A DNA stretch of 64,000 nt from Opitutia bacterium (GCA_018668635.1 JABJCN010000076.1:1-64000), one strand, 5' to 3'; shown: positions 37,007 through 45,289, counted from the first letter of the stretch. The notes: generated from the letters alone by a model not told the origin. A program made the numbers and translations.

Positions 37007-37053
37007 TTCCGGTTCTTGCCTTTCGTAGATACTTTTCAATAAAACCAAGCACC

Positions 37054-38238
37054 ATGGTAGTTAAACCAAGAGTCCGTTCCTTTTTCTGTATAACATCGCA
37101 TCCGGTTGGCTGCGCCGAGAATGTGCGCCAGCAAATCGAGTACGTCAAATCAAGAGGCTCTGTTGAGGGCGGCCCCAAGAGGGTCCTCGTCATCGGGTCC
37201 TCCACCGGGTATGGCCTATCTTCCCGGATCGCCGCAGCCTTTGGGTGTGGCGCGGATACAATTGGGGTATTTTTTGAAAGGCCATCCGGAAAAGGTCGAA
37301 CAGCCAGTCCCGGATGGTACAATGCAGCGGCGTTGGATCAGGCAGCCCGTGATGCCGGATTGGTATCTAAAAGCCTAAACGGAGACGCCTTCTCTAACGA
37401 ATTGAAAGAGCAGACAATCCAGGAAATCAAGGATACAATCGGGCAGGTTGACCAGGTGATATACAGCCTCGCATCCCCACGCAGGACCGACCCCGAAACC
37501 GGGGAGACATGGAAGGCATCCCTCAAGCCCATCGGCGAAAGCTTTGAGAACAAGAACCTGGATACGGACAAAAAAGTGGTCGACATCGTCTCGATTGATC
37601 CCGCCAGCGAGGAAGACATACTGCACACCACCAAGGTCATGGGCGGAGAAGATTGGGAGCGGTGGATGAATGCCCTCTCTGGTGCGGGGGTTCTTGCAGA
37701 GGGGGTACAGACCCTGGCCTATTCCTACATCGGGCCGGAGGTCACCTGGCCCATCTACACGAACGGAACCATCGGACGTGCCAAAGCTGACCTCGACCGC
37801 GCAGCCAGGACCATCACTGAAAGCCTTTCATCGCTCGGCGGCCGTGCATTGGTATCTGTTAACAAGGCCGTGGTCACACAGGCCAGTTCAGCCATCCCCG
37901 TTGTACCGCTCTACATTTCCATTCTCTTCAAGATCATGAAAGCCGCCGGCAACCATGAGGGCTGCATCGAACAGATGGATCGGCTGTACAGGGATTTCCT
38001 TTCAGAAGACGACATCCCAACCGACAAGGACGGACGCATACGGCTGGATGACTGGGAAATGCTCCCAAATATTCAGCAGGAGGTAGCCGGACACTGGGTC
38101 CGCATCAACACGGATACCCTATCCGAATATGCAGACTTTGATGGCTACCAGGCTGATTTCCTCCGTCTCTTTGGCTTCGGCATCGAAGGCGTCGACTATG
38201 AAGAAGACGTGGAGGTGGAAATCCCAATGCCGAGATAA
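37054..38238 (+). CDS. fabV: Trans-2-enoyl-ACP reductase FabV
   Basis: A 394-residue NADH-dependent enoyl reductase of the FabV/Ter family, which completes each cycle of fatty-acid elongation. The N-terminus VKPRVRSFFCITSHPVGC matches FabV, as do the nucleotide-binding VLVIGSSTGYGLSSRIAAAF, YSLASPRRTDP and the catalytic Y-x8-K in PIYTNGTIGRAKADLD (Tyr and Lys nine residues apart). FabV proteins are insensitive to triclosan; whether the organism also has FabI is not shown. The start has no strong Shine-Dalgarno. Its 3' end lies 25 bp from the partial tRNA-Ala repeat. Confidence 0.95.
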   Translation: MVVKPRVRSFFCITSHPVGCAENVRQQIEYVKSRGSVEGGPKRVLVIGSSTGYGLSSRIAAAFGCGADTIGVFFERPSGKGRTASPGWYNAAALDQAARDAGLVSKSLNGDAFSNELKEQTIQEIKDTIGQVDQVIYSLASPRRTDPETGETWKASLKPIGESFENKNLDTDKKVVDIVSIDPASEEDILHTTKVMGGEDWERWMNALSGAGVLAEGVQTLAYSYIGPEVTWPIYTNGTIGRAKADLDRAARTITESLSSLGGRALVSVNKAVVTQASSAIPVVPLYISILFKIMKAAGNHEGCIEQMDRLYRDFLSEDDIPTDKDGRIRLDDWEMLPNIQQEVAGHWVRINTDTLSEYADFDGYQADFLRLFGFGIEGVDYEEDVEVEIPMPR

Positions 38239-38262
38239 AGCAAGCCCTCTGTGGTTTCTCTC

Positions 38263-38312
38263 TGGAATGGTGGAGCCGATCGAGATCGAACCGTCGACCT
38301 CCGCAATGCCAT
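38263..38312 (+). repeat. 50-bp partial copy of the tRNA-Ala 3' half (distal att-like repeat)
   Basis: This sequence matches 39798-39847 in the same orientation at 47 of 50 positions. It contains the complement of the tRNA-Ala(GGC) 3' half, from the anticodon loop through the T arm to the CCA end (38268-38312). The 5' half of the tRNA is absent. Three substitutions have accumulated. The layout is that of a distal attachment site left when an element integrates at a tRNA 3' end. Confidence 0.8.
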
Positions 38313-38320
38313 GATTAAGA

Positions 38321-39508
38321 TTATTCCTGGACTTCCACACCATCCTTGAAGTGTGTGCGAGACTCTTCCATTCCATCTTCGTTGTAGGAAATCCGCAAGC
38401 CGTCTTCCTCGCCATTCTTGTAGGTTCCCTTAAATCGCTTCTGCCCCGTATCATGCCACTCGATGTATTGACCATTCATTAGACCGTTCCTGTAGTTGGT
38501 ACGGGCCTTTTCCATCCCGTCTTCGTTGTATTTAATCCATAACCCGTCCCGTACCTGCTGTTGCTGAGGCAGAAGCTTTCCATCCCTGTATAGTGAATAA
38601 CGGCCTTCCTCCTTCTTCTGCCCGTTCTCGTACCATTCAGTATAAAGACCATCCTTCCTGTATTCCACCTCTCTCTGCCCATTTTCGTGCCACCAAGTTC
38701 GCTGGCCACCATCCAGTTTGCCGTCCTTGAAGGTGCCTTCCATAAATTTCTGCCCGTTCTCATGCCAACTGGTATAAGGGCCGTCCTTCTTGCCATCCCT
38801 GCATTGGCTTTCCCTCGACCGTTGCCCGTTTTTATACCAGCAAACTACATTCCCGTGAAGAAACTGGTTGAATTCCCCGGTCAAGTTCTCATCCGGGACC
38901 TTGATCGCGGTGATGGCTTCGAGAACATCCCCAAGTGTATCCGCCTTCGTTGACAATCCGCAGATTCCGCAAGGATTGCCATTCTTGTACCAAGCCCGCA
39001 ACTCCGTGGGTTTCCCGTCGGTCAACTGCAGAAGGAACTTAACCTGTTCTCCACCATCATAGAGTTTCTTGATCCACCCGGTGTGAGGGTTATCTTCATT
39101 GGGCAGGTAACCCAGATTACCTCGGACCTGTATTTCGGAGGCGTACTCTGCCTTGGCGACCAAACCTACCGAGCCCTTTAGTTTCTGCTCGGCAGTTTTC
39201 TTCCCCACCCAACCTGACAGGAATGCCGTGATTAAAATGATAACACATGCCACCAGAACTAAAGCGATAATTATTGCAGCTCTTTTTCTACTGGGTTTCT
39301 TGCGGTTCACCTTCGCAGGTAAAGTTAAATCCGGGATGTCGCCCACAATTAAATAGTCATCACATCCATCAAACCACGCTCCATCCTCCAGTTCGAGTTC
39401 ACCACTGGAAAGAAGCGCCTCCACATCTTCCAAGGAGTACGGTCCCAGTTCCTCGGTCAGTGTGTATGGACCAAACCCATTGCCATCTCGTTTGATCCAA
39501 ATTTCCAT
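38321..39508 (-). CDS. Membrane protein with GYF_2-like domain and MORN-2 repeats
   Basis: A 395-residue protein. The N-terminal 60 residues (MEIWIKRDGNGFGPYTL, later DGAWFDGCDDYLIV) resemble the GYF_2 domain. A membrane segment (AAIIIALVLVACVIILITAF) lies at about 76-95. From residue 200 to the end it has about eight MORN-2 type repeats of the form W-Y/H-E-N-G-Q-x-x-x-E-x-x-x-x-D-G (CWYKNGQRSRESQCRDGK, SWHENGQKFMEGTFKDGK, EWYENGQKKEEGRY). MORN-2 repeats occur in the YwqK family, sometimes labelled antitoxins, but no toxin partner is seen. It is the only gene between the tRNA-Ala and its partial copy, so it was probably acquired with that segment. Confidence 0.8.
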   Translation of the reverse strand: MEIWIKRDGNGFGPYTLTEELGPYSLEDVEALLSSGELELEDGAWFDGCDDYLIVGDIPDLTLPAKVNRKKPSRKRAAIIIALVLVACVIILITAFLSGWVGKKTAEQKLKGSVGLVAKAEYASEIQVRGNLGYLPNEDNPHTGWIKKLYDGGEQVKFLLQLTDGKPTELRAWYKNGNPCGICGLSTKADTLGDVLEAITAIKVPDENLTGEFNQFLHGNVVCWYKNGQRSRESQCRDGKKDGPYTSWHENGQKFMEGTFKDGKLDGGQRTWWHENGQREVEYRKDGLYTEWYENGQKKEEGRYSLYRDGKLLPQQQQVRDGLWIKYNEDGMEKARTNYRNGLMNGQYIEWHDTGQKRFKGTYKNGEEDGLRISYNEDGMEESRTHFKDGVEVQE

Positions 39509-39797
39509 TGATTATAAGCTTTGGCTCATAAAAGTTAAATAGGCGGGAAAGCCAAATTTATTCAGGAATAAGAAAATAATTTACCAAGAAGTGATGATTG
39601 CAAAATTTCTGACTGGAAGTAGGCGACCCAAATGGCAATTGATTTAAATGATGCCCAATAGGATGGCACAACGTGAATGGAAGACTTGGAAATCCTTGAA
39701 TGAGACGCATCAATCCATACGACCACCCCTGTCAATTGACTTGTCTGCAATGACTCACCGAAGGGATCTTCACGAAATCTCTCATTATCCTTTTATT

Positions 39798-39847
39798 TGG
39801 AATGGTGGAGCCGAACGGGATCGAACCGTCGACCTCCACAATGCCAT
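39798..39847 (+). repeat. 50-bp direct repeat overlapping the tRNA-Ala 3' half (proximal att-like repeat)
   Basis: Partner of the repeat at 38263-38312, 1,535 bp away. Positions 39803-39847 are the 3' 45 nucleotides of the intact tRNA-Ala gene. Confidence 0.8.
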
Positions 39848-39878
39848 TGTGGCGCTCTTCCAACTGAGCTACGGCCCC
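39803..39878 (-). tRNA. tRNA-Ala (anticodon GGC)
   Basis: A 76-nt cloverleaf on the minus strand. The acceptor arms GGGGCCG and CGGCTCC pair with one G-T. The D arm is GCTC-AGTTGGAA-GAGC. The anticodon stem CCACA/TGTGG encloses loop ATGGCAT, anticodon GGC. The T arm is CGACGGTTCGATCCCGTT and a genomic CCA end is encoded (TGG at 39803-39805). A partial copy of its 3' half lies at 38263-38312. Confidence 0.95.
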
Positions 39879-39954
39879 ATTCTCAAAGGAGGGCGGAGAA
39901 TTTGCTAAAGGCGACTTGGTCTGTCAATCCCAATTTGGAAGAGAAACGAATGGC

Positions 39955-40776
39955 TCAACCGGGCTTAACTGTAATCTCATAGGTTCCAGAACGGCCACCG
40001 GGCGGTGGAACGACCACTCCACGACTGCGCATTGTAGTAAGGGCCTGAAGAATTGAATTATCGAGTTGGGCATCACCGGAGCGCTTTATCAAGCTGAAAG
40101 AGCGAAGGCTACCATTGTGGTTGACAGTAAAACGAATCTCGACCGGTTTGTTTGCAAGAAAGCCATCCGACGGGCGTTTCCAATAACGCTGCAGGATGCC
40201 ATAAAAGCTCTGTAGATAGTTATCCTTTACCGCAGGGGAAACAGGGGGGCTAATAATCGGGGGCCGGGATACAGGAGCCTGAACCCTCTGGGCCGGAAGA
40301 GATACCTTTACCAAGGGCAACCGGGGGCTTTGCACCTTCCTTGGAGGTGATGGTTTGCGGGTCTGTAACACAGGAGGTTTCTTCAAAATCGGAGGGGTGA
40401 GCCGTTGGGGTGGATCTTTCTTCTTGGGTTTATGGATGACCGGGGGTTCCGGCGGTTTGGGTTCTGGCTTAGGAGGCAACGGAGGGGTAGGCTCGGGTTC
40501 GGGCTTTGGGATGACCGGTTCAGGAGTTGGAGGAGGAGCGGGTTCAGGCTCAGGAATAGGTTTGGGCGCAGGCGGTTCAGGCGCTGGGGGGGGGGTAGGC
40601 TCGGGTTCAGGGACAGGTGTTTCTGATGGTGGAGAAACAAGTTCAAAGAGGTGCTCAGGTTCCTTTTCCTTCTTGGGAATGGCCAGAAAACCGGCGCAAA
40701 GAAACAGGATCAGGTGCAGTATGAGCGCCGTGGTCAGGCTGGCGCGTGGGTTGCTGTAGGTATTGGAGGATTGCAT
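39955..40776 (-). CDS. tonB: TonB-type energy transducer
   Basis: A 273-residue TonB. One N-terminal membrane anchor (TTALILHLILFLCAGFLAI, about 15-33) leads into a long proline-rich periplasmic rod with EPEP, PPAPEP and KPEPEPTPP repeats (50-130) and a basic Pro/Lys part. The C-terminal TonB domain (185-273) contains YWKRPSDGFLANKPVEIRFT and VNHNGSLRSFSLIKRSGDAQ. It is the third gene of an exbB-exbD-tonB operon, so it should deliver proton-motive energy to outer-membrane transporters. The gene ends 76 bp from the tRNA-Ala 5' end. Confidence 0.9.
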   Translation of the reverse strand: MQSSNTYSNPRASLTTALILHLILFLCAGFLAIPKKEKEPEHLFELVSPPSETPVPEPEPTPPPAPEPPAPKPIPEPEPAPPPTPEPVIPKPEPEPTPPLPPKPEPKPPEPPVIHKPKKKDPPQRLTPPILKKPPVLQTRKPSPPRKVQSPRLPLVKVSLPAQRVQAPVSRPPIISPPVSPAVKDNYLQSFYGILQRYWKRPSDGFLANKPVEIRFTVNHNGSLRSFSLIKRSGDAQLDNSILQALTTMRSRGVVVPPPGGRSGTYEITVKPG

Positions 40777-40796
40777 GATCAGGGTTGAAAGACAAA

Positions 40797-41246
40797 TCAG
40801 TCCTGGCGAGTACCAAGACTGATCTTCGTGAGTTTCTGGCCCTTGACATAGTCAATGACGTCAATGACCTTCTGGTATTTCAAGTTGGCATCGCCACGAA
40901 TACTCAGTGCCGGGGGGTCCGGTTCTCTCGCAATCGTCTGGATACGGGACTTGAGGGTATCAAAATCGACTTTCTCCTTGTCCCAGTAGTAGAGACCATC
41001 CTGATCAATTGAGATGGTACGAAACTCCACGTCCTTGGGAGGAGGGGGTGATTCACTACTTTGCTCTGGAAGATCAATACGAATGCTCTGCTCCATCATT
41101 GGCGCCGCAATCATGAATATTATGAGAAGGGCAAAGGCGAGGTCGATGAGAGGAGTAACATTGATCTCAGAAACACGGCTAAAAGTCTTGCGACGCCCGA
41201 AACTCCGGGGGGCGGATCGGCGGGGACGATGGACCGACTGGCTCAT
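40797..41246 (-). CDS. exbD: ExbD/TolR biopolymer transport protein
   Basis: A 149-residue ExbD-type protein. A basic N-terminus leads to the single membrane helix VTPLIDLAFALLIIFMIAAP, which contains the essential Asp of the proton channel (LIDLAF). A periplasmic domain follows (RTISIDQDGLYYWDKEKVDF, LSIRGDANLKYQKVIDVIDY). It partners ExbB from the gene just upstream and TonB from the gene 20 bp downstream. Confidence 0.93.
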   Translation of the reverse strand: MSQSVHRPRRSAPRSFGRRKTFSRVSEINVTPLIDLAFALLIIFMIAAPMMEQSIRIDLPEQSSESPPPPKDVEFRTISIDQDGLYYWDKEKVDFDTLKSRIQTIAREPDPPALSIRGDANLKYQKVIDVIDYVKGQKLTKISLGTRQD

Positions 41247-41252
41247 GGAAGG

Positions 41253-42020
41253 CTATTCATCAGAATATTGTGCAGACTCGTTGCCGGGTTGTACCTTGAG
41301 CCAGTCGAGCTCGAAGCGGTCCGCAATCAGACTTGCAAAATTCTCTATCTCGATCGTGAGACCTCGCACGCGATCAAGAAGAATGTTGTAACCGACCACT
41401 GAAGGTATGGCGACAACCAGTCCACCGACTGTTGTAAGCAATGCTGACGAGACACCGGGCGCCAGATCCTTGATGGAACCCCCACCGCTTAAACCAATGG
41501 CACCAAAAGCATCCATGACACCCCACACAGTACCAAGAAGGCCAATAAAAGGAGCTGATGTGACTATGATACTAAGGAAAACCATGTTCTTTTCGTACTC
41601 CTCAGTGCGGTTGGCAACCGCCCGCCGGAGTGCGCTTTCAGAATGATTCATGCGCTGAGCATAAGTGGCCTCGTCATCTTCGTGATAGTTGCTACCAAAC
41701 TCCTGACGGAAAAAGGCCTTAAGGGCGTTCAGCAATAATTGCTGATAATGACTTCGATGACCGCCAAATGAATTTTCAGTCAGGCTCAGCAGACTGTTGC
41801 AACTGTTGGGGTGAAGTTTTTTCTCAAGAATCAGGTTGAGCTTGCGAATCTTACGCAGTTCCATCCATTTGCTGAAAATGATGGTCCATGTAAATATACT
41901 GGCCACAGCAAGTATTCCTATAATAGCCCAACCAACTCCACTGGACTCCTTGAGCGCCAGCCATGCGTTTGCAATTGGGGGGGTAACGAATCCCCATGTA
42001 AAAGGGATTACCAAGTCCAT
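41253..42020 (-). CDS. exbB: ExbB/TolQ/MotA-type proton channel protein
   Basis: A 255-residue ExbB-type protein with three membrane helices. The first is VGWAIIGILAVASIFTWTII, and the conserved core pair is FLSIIVTSAPFIGLLGTVWG followed by GVSSALLTTVGGLVVAIPSV. It forms the stator of the ExbB-ExbD motor. An in-frame TTG at 42047 could give 9 more residues; the ATG at 42020 follows an AGGAG that is only 2 nt away, so the start is uncertain. First gene of the exbB-exbD-tonB operon, divergent from the PfkB-like gene. Confidence 0.9.
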   Translation of the reverse strand: MDLVIPFTWGFVTPPIANAWLALKESSGVGWAIIGILAVASIFTWTIIFSKWMELRKIRKLNLILEKKLHPNSCNSLLSLTENSFGGHRSHYQQLLLNALKAFFRQEFGSNYHEDDEATYAQRMNHSESALRRAVANRTEEYEKNMVFLSIIVTSAPFIGLLGTVWGVMDAFGAIGLSGGGSIKDLAPGVSSALLTTVGGLVVAIPSVVGYNILLDRVRGLTIEIENFASLIADRFELDWLKVQPGNESAQYSDE

Positions 42021-42132
42021 GTCTCCTTCATTGTCATCATTAGGCAAGGTAATTTGATATGAATAGGAACCATTTGTTCAAGGTTTTTTCAATGGAGCCA
42101 GAATCCCGTCCCCTACCCTCTGCTTTTGACAC

Positions 42133-42969
42133 ATGCCAAGGAATCCTATTCAATACCAAAAAATGAGCAAGAAACTGCAACAAATGGCGCTGGACGAACT
42201 GGGAATAAAATCAGGAAGGATGCGTGACCTGCGAGTAATGGCAGGTAGCGAATCAACCCATGCGGAAATATTTAAAGGACTGGGAGGACAAAGACTGGAA
42301 ATTGAAGCGATGGGAAGGGAATCGCGATTAGAGACAATTTTTGAGGGGATGGGGGAAGGACGGTTTCTGGATGCATTTTCAAGGGCGGACTGGGTTGTGC
42401 TGTCAGGAGAAAGCGGGCTGGAGAATCTCGCAGACTGGGGTTTTGCCCTTCTTGAAAAGGTTCTACCTAATGCGTTCCCGCGGGATAAGAGACACTTTCT
42501 GGTTGATCTGTCCAGGATACCAAAGCTGGAAGGTGGGCCAATGGCGAAGGCAATGGAGGTTGCTCGAAGGCTACAGGCCCATGGAGAAGTTGCCATGGGG
42601 TTTTCGGGAACCACGTTGAACTCAGCAGTTGAGATAATTGGTGGTGAAGGGCAAAGCCATATGGAGCACAACCTGCGAAGTGTGCGCGAACACTTTGGGA
42701 CGGGCAGTTGTGGAGTATTTTTATCTGATGGCACTTATGGCATCGCAACTGAAAAAGACATCCTGACGCAGGATGGTCGAAATATAAATACGGAAAAGGA
42801 GCCAGGCAAAATACCCGATGTATTTTTTACAACCTTCTGCGCGACAGGCCTTATTGACATAAGGCATGAATGCCGGTTTCCAATCGCCGTTGCAGCTGCA
42901 GAATGTCAACTTTCTGCAAAGTCTAATCCTTCTTGGGTTGAAATTGACGCATATATTCGGCAAAACTGA
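42133..42969 (+). CDS. Divergent PfkB/ribokinase-like protein (possible pseudokinase)
   Basis: A 278-residue protein that I recognise only weakly. The middle has ADWVVLSGESGLENLADWGF, the strand HFLVDLSRIPKLEGGPM and EVAMGFSGTTLNSAVEIIGG, which follow the order of the ribokinase fold. The C-terminal IPDVFFTTFCATGLIDIRHE would align with the usual GAGD-x-F-x-x-G motif of PfkB kinases, keeping the Asp but losing the glycines. The normal N-terminal substrate-binding half is short. It may be a degenerate kinase with a binding role. It starts 85 bp or so from divergent exbB and ends 6 bp before tmk, so it is probably cotranscribed with tmk-holB. Confidence 0.5.
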   Translation: MPRNPIQYQKMSKKLQQMALDELGIKSGRMRDLRVMAGSESTHAEIFKGLGGQRLEIEAMGRESRLETIFEGMGEGRFLDAFSRADWVVLSGESGLENLADWGFALLEKVLPNAFPRDKRHFLVDLSRIPKLEGGPMAKAMEVARRLQAHGEVAMGFSGTTLNSAVEIIGGEGQSHMEHNLRSVREHFGTGSCGVFLSDGTYGIATEKDILTQDGRNINTEKEPGKIPDVFFTTFCATGLIDIRHECRFPIAVAAAECQLSAKSNPSWVEIDAYIRQN

Positions 42970-42975
42970 AAGGAA

Positions 42976-43635
42976 ATGGCTGAAGAAATAGAAAAGAATC
43001 AGAAACAAGGGCTCATGATCTCTTTCGAGGGGTCTGAAGGTTGTGGCAAGACCACGCAAATTCACCGACTGGAAACCCACATTGAGGACGCCGGTCATCA
43101 TGTCGTGGTTACCCGCGAACCAGGAGGTACGGATATAGGCGAAGAAATCCGACACCTGCTCAAATTTGCAAAGGAGGGGATTAAGATGTTTCCTGAAACG
43201 GAATTACTGCTATTCGCTGCTGCACGTGCCCAGCTTGTGCGTGAAGTAATTCTTCCTGAAATTGATGATGGACGGATTATCCTCTGTGACCGATTCCTTG
43301 ACTCGACAACAATTTATCAGGGTGTGGCGCGTCAAGTTTCAGAGGACCCCATTCAGTCCATCAACGACTTTGCTGTTGGCGACATCATGCCCGACCTGAC
43401 ATTCATTCTGGATGTGCCTGCGGATCTCAGCATGCAACGCGTGGCCGATCGCCACGCCGGCCCACCAGACCGGTTTGAGCGGGAAAACATAGAATTCTAC
43501 GACAAAATCCGAAAGGGCTACCTCTTGCTTGCGGAATCCATGCCGGAGCGGTTCCATATCATTGACGGCACACAGGATCGCAAGCTAATTGAGGATGAGA
43601 TCTGGGAATACGTAAAAGACCGGTTTGACTTGTGA
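42976..43635 (+). CDS. tmk: Thymidylate kinase
   Basis: A 219-residue dTMP kinase that makes dTDP for DNA synthesis. The P-loop is FEGSEGCGKTTQ (18-29). The substrate motif is TREPGGTDIGEEIRHLL, and LCDRFLDSTTIYQGVARQV covers the DRF and dTMP-binding region. The N-terminus has about 12 extra residues before the first strand. It overlaps holB by 3 bp and follows the PfkB-like gene by 6 bp. Confidence 0.96.
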   Translation: MAEEIEKNQKQGLMISFEGSEGCGKTTQIHRLETHIEDAGHHVVVTREPGGTDIGEEIRHLLKFAKEGIKMFPETELLLFAAARAQLVREVILPEIDDGRIILCDRFLDSTTIYQGVARQVSEDPIQSINDFAVGDIMPDLTFILDVPADLSMQRVADRHAGPPDRFERENIEFYDKIRKGYLLLAESMPERFHIIDGTQDRKLIEDEIWEYVKDRFDL

Positions 43636-44573
43636 GTGAAAACGGCGAATCCCGTTCCCTGCAAGTCCTGCGGCAGGCGGTAAAGGAGGAACGACTGGCC
43701 CACGGCATACTCCTTCACAGTGAATCCTTGCAAACACTCGAGCGCGAGGCGATGGTGCTGGCGGGGGATTTGTTAAAACCAATTTCAGGGGAGAATCCTG
43801 CAAACCATCCCTTGAATCACCCCGACCTCTTCCATCTGCGACCCGGAAAAAAGATGCGTCTCATTAATGTGGATGCAACCCGGGAGTTAATTCGTCAGGT
43901 TTATCAAACGTCCAACCAAGGGGGCAATAAGGTAGCCATCATACATGAAGCAGACCGTTTTAATTTATCTGGTGCAAACGCTTTCCTCAAAAGCCTGGAG
44001 GAACCACCTGAAGGAACTTTCATCATCCTACTCAGCACTAGCCAGTACGATGTGCTTCCCACAATCCGAAGCCGCTGCTTCCGGTTCAATGTTCCTGCAT
44101 TTGACAGTGGCGTATCAGATGAGGCATGGAAAAAATGGAAAACGGACTACCATGCATGGTTGAACAGTCTCTCCGGACTTAGATCTGGCGGAAAACCCGC
44201 GGTAAGCAATGCCATGTTCGGACTTTATGGACTCCTACAACAATTTGAGACCATCCAGAAGAAACTGACCAAAGAAAGAATCTCCGAGGAATCTGAAAAA
44301 ATCAAAGGACATACTGAAAAAGATGAAAAGGATGCCCTAGAGTCCCGTATTCTTCGTGGCACCCTCTTGGAATTATTAAAAGAAGTTGAGCAGGCTACAC
44401 GCGATTATGCATTGAATAGTAGTTTGGGAAACACAGCGAGTCGAACCCAGAAACTTGTGCAATCAGTGGAAACACTGGAAGAGTTGCCGGGTCTCCTACG
44501 CCTCAACCTAAAAGACATTACCGCACTGGAGTACTTCTTTCTCAAGGTCTTGCGTCTCTGGAGTCAACCTTGA
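43632..44573 (+). CDS. holB: DNA polymerase III subunit delta-prime
   Basis: A 313-residue clamp-loader subunit. The N-terminus (ERLAHGILLHSESLQTLERE) has the delta-prime fold without an active P-loop. The diagnostic core is HEADRFNLSGANAFLKSLEE, then PPEGTFIILLSTSQYDVLPT and IRSRCFRF. There is no zinc-binding cysteine module, in contrast to DnaX. The GTG start at 43632 overlaps the tmk stop (GTGA), and the tmk-holB pair is common in bacteria. The C-terminal third is helical and divergent, as usual for this subunit. Confidence 0.9.
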   Translation: MSENGESRSLQVLRQAVKEERLAHGILLHSESLQTLEREAMVLAGDLLKPISGENPANHPLNHPDLFHLRPGKKMRLINVDATRELIRQVYQTSNQGGNKVAIIHEADRFNLSGANAFLKSLEEPPEGTFIILLSTSQYDVLPTIRSRCFRFNVPAFDSGVSDEAWKKWKTDYHAWLNSLSGLRSGGKPAVSNAMFGLYGLLQQFETIQKKLTKERISEESEKIKGHTEKDEKDALESRILRGTLLELLKEVEQATRDYALNSSLGNTASRTQKLVQSVETLEELPGLLRLNLKDITALEYFFLKVLRLWSQP

Positions 44574-44603
44574 ATGACCATGCCATGTGAATGCAATCCT
44601 TCT

Positions 44604-44616
44604 CATGCAGTGCATG
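44604..44616. promoter_or_regulatory. Short perfect palindrome upstream of the ferredoxin gene
   Basis: CATGCA-G-TGCATG is a 6-bp inverted repeat with a single central base, 83 bp before the ferredoxin start. It has operator-like symmetry, but no copy elsewhere was noticed. Confidence 0.25.
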
Positions 44617-44627
44617 GGCGTTTTGCA

Positions 44628-44656
44628 TTGACCCTTATATTGAAAATTCCATGATT
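44628..44656 (+). promoter_or_regulatory. Candidate promoter of the ferredoxin gene
   Basis: TTGACC at 44628-44633 and ATGATT at 44651-44656 are separated by 17 bp, 43 bp before the start codon. The -35 box is good, the -10 box weak. Confidence 0.3.
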
Positions 44657-44698
44657 TAACACTCTTTATTATTATTCCAAAAACCAAAAAATAACACC

Positions 44699-45001
44699 AT
44701 GGCTTACGTAGTAACTGAAGCGTGTGTTGACTGTAAATTCACCACCTGTGTCGGGGTTTGTCCAGTGGACGCTTTCCACGAAACGCCCGACCGACTTTAT
44801 ATAAACCCGGACACCTGCATTGACTGTAATGCCTGTGTTGATGAATGTCCAGTGGAAGCCATCTACCCGGATACCGATCTCCCAGAGGAAATGGAGGACT
44901 GGATAGATCTCAACGCCACTGCTGAGGAATTTGAACAAATTTTCAGCACCGGAGACCCTCTAAAGGGTCCCAAGTGTGTCAACCCGGATGCAGACCAGTA
45001 G
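44699..45001 (+). CDS. fdxA: Seven-iron ferredoxin, FdxA-like
   Basis: A 100-residue dicluster ferredoxin. The cysteines are C9, C12, C17, C21 and C40, C43, C46, C50. The first group (C-x2-C-x4-C-x3-CP) is the pattern of a [3Fe-4S] cluster in which C12 is not a ligand, and the second (C-x2-C-x2-C-x3-CP) binds a [4Fe-4S] cluster. AYVVTEACVDCKFTTCVGVC and PVDAFHETPDRLYINPDTC match FdxA-type proteins. The C-terminal tail is acidic, which suits docking to redox partners. It is monocistronic, with its own terminator. Confidence 0.93.
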   Translation: MAYVVTEACVDCKFTTCVGVCPVDAFHETPDRLYINPDTCIDCNACVDECPVEAIYPDTDLPEEMEDWIDLNATAEEFEQIFSTGDPLKGPKCVNPDADQ

Positions 45002-45028
45002 CACCACCGACTGAATTAATATTTCCAG

Positions 45029-45063
45029 AAAAGTCCTTCCGTTTTCGGGAGGACTTTTTCTTT
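45029..45063 (+). terminator. Rho-independent terminator of the ferredoxin gene
   Basis: AAGTCCTTCCG and CGGGAGGACTT form an 11-bp stem with one G-T pair and a TTTT loop (45031-45056), followed by a T-rich tract to 45063. Confidence 0.9.
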
Positions 45064-45140
45064 ATTAATCAAGACCCATAACGCAGGTCAAATTACTCTT
45101 GCCTCAATTGAGGATTTCCTGCTTTTAAGGCCCCATATTT

Positions 45141-45214
45141 TGCCCGGTGGTGTAACGGTAGCACGACAGATTCTGGTTCTGTTTGTCGGGGTTCGAATCC
45201 CTGCCGGGCAGCCA
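45141..45214 (+). tRNA. tRNA-Gln (anticodon CTG)
   Basis: A 74-nt cloverleaf with acceptor TGCCCGG/CCGGGCA, anticodon stem ACAGA/TCTGT enclosing loop TTCTGGT (anticodon CTG), T arm around GGGGTTCGAATCCC, and discriminator G followed by an encoded CCA at 45212-45214. Confidence 0.96.
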
Positions 45215-45252
45215 TCAGGAACAAAGGGTGGAAGGAAAGGTTGATTTCCGAG

Positions 45253-45285
45253 GCAGGTTTAGTTTGTCATTTACAGGGAACCTGC
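45253..45285 (+). repeat. Inverted repeat in the leader of the TPR-peptidase gene
   Basis: GCAGGTT at 45253-45259 is fully complementary to AACCTGC at 45279-45285, with a 19-nt loop. It lies 38 bp after tRNA-Gln, without a T tract, so it is either a processing or terminator structure for the tRNA transcript or an element of the next gene's leader. Confidence 0.55.
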
Positions 45286-45289
45286 GCAC

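Noticed and set aside
38119-38475. Minus-strand open frame spanning the fabV end and the partial tRNA repeat
   Set aside because: It overlaps fabV, the repeat and the end of the MORN gene in a different frame, and has no family features.
39648-39908. Plus-strand open frame across the tRNA-Ala region, with the text ERDRTVDLHNAIV
   Set aside because: It is the reverse complement of the tRNA-Ala gene read as protein, a common false gene call. The cloverleaf on the minus strand explains the sequence.
40440-40640. Short tandem repeat DNA, considered as a repeat array
   Set aside because: The repetitive bases encode the Pro-Glu rod of TonB and have no spacer-repeat structure, so this is not a CRISPR or satellite array.
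40355-40759. Glycine-rich plus-strand open frame opposite tonB
   Set aside because: The Gly repeats are the complement of proline codons in the TonB rod region.
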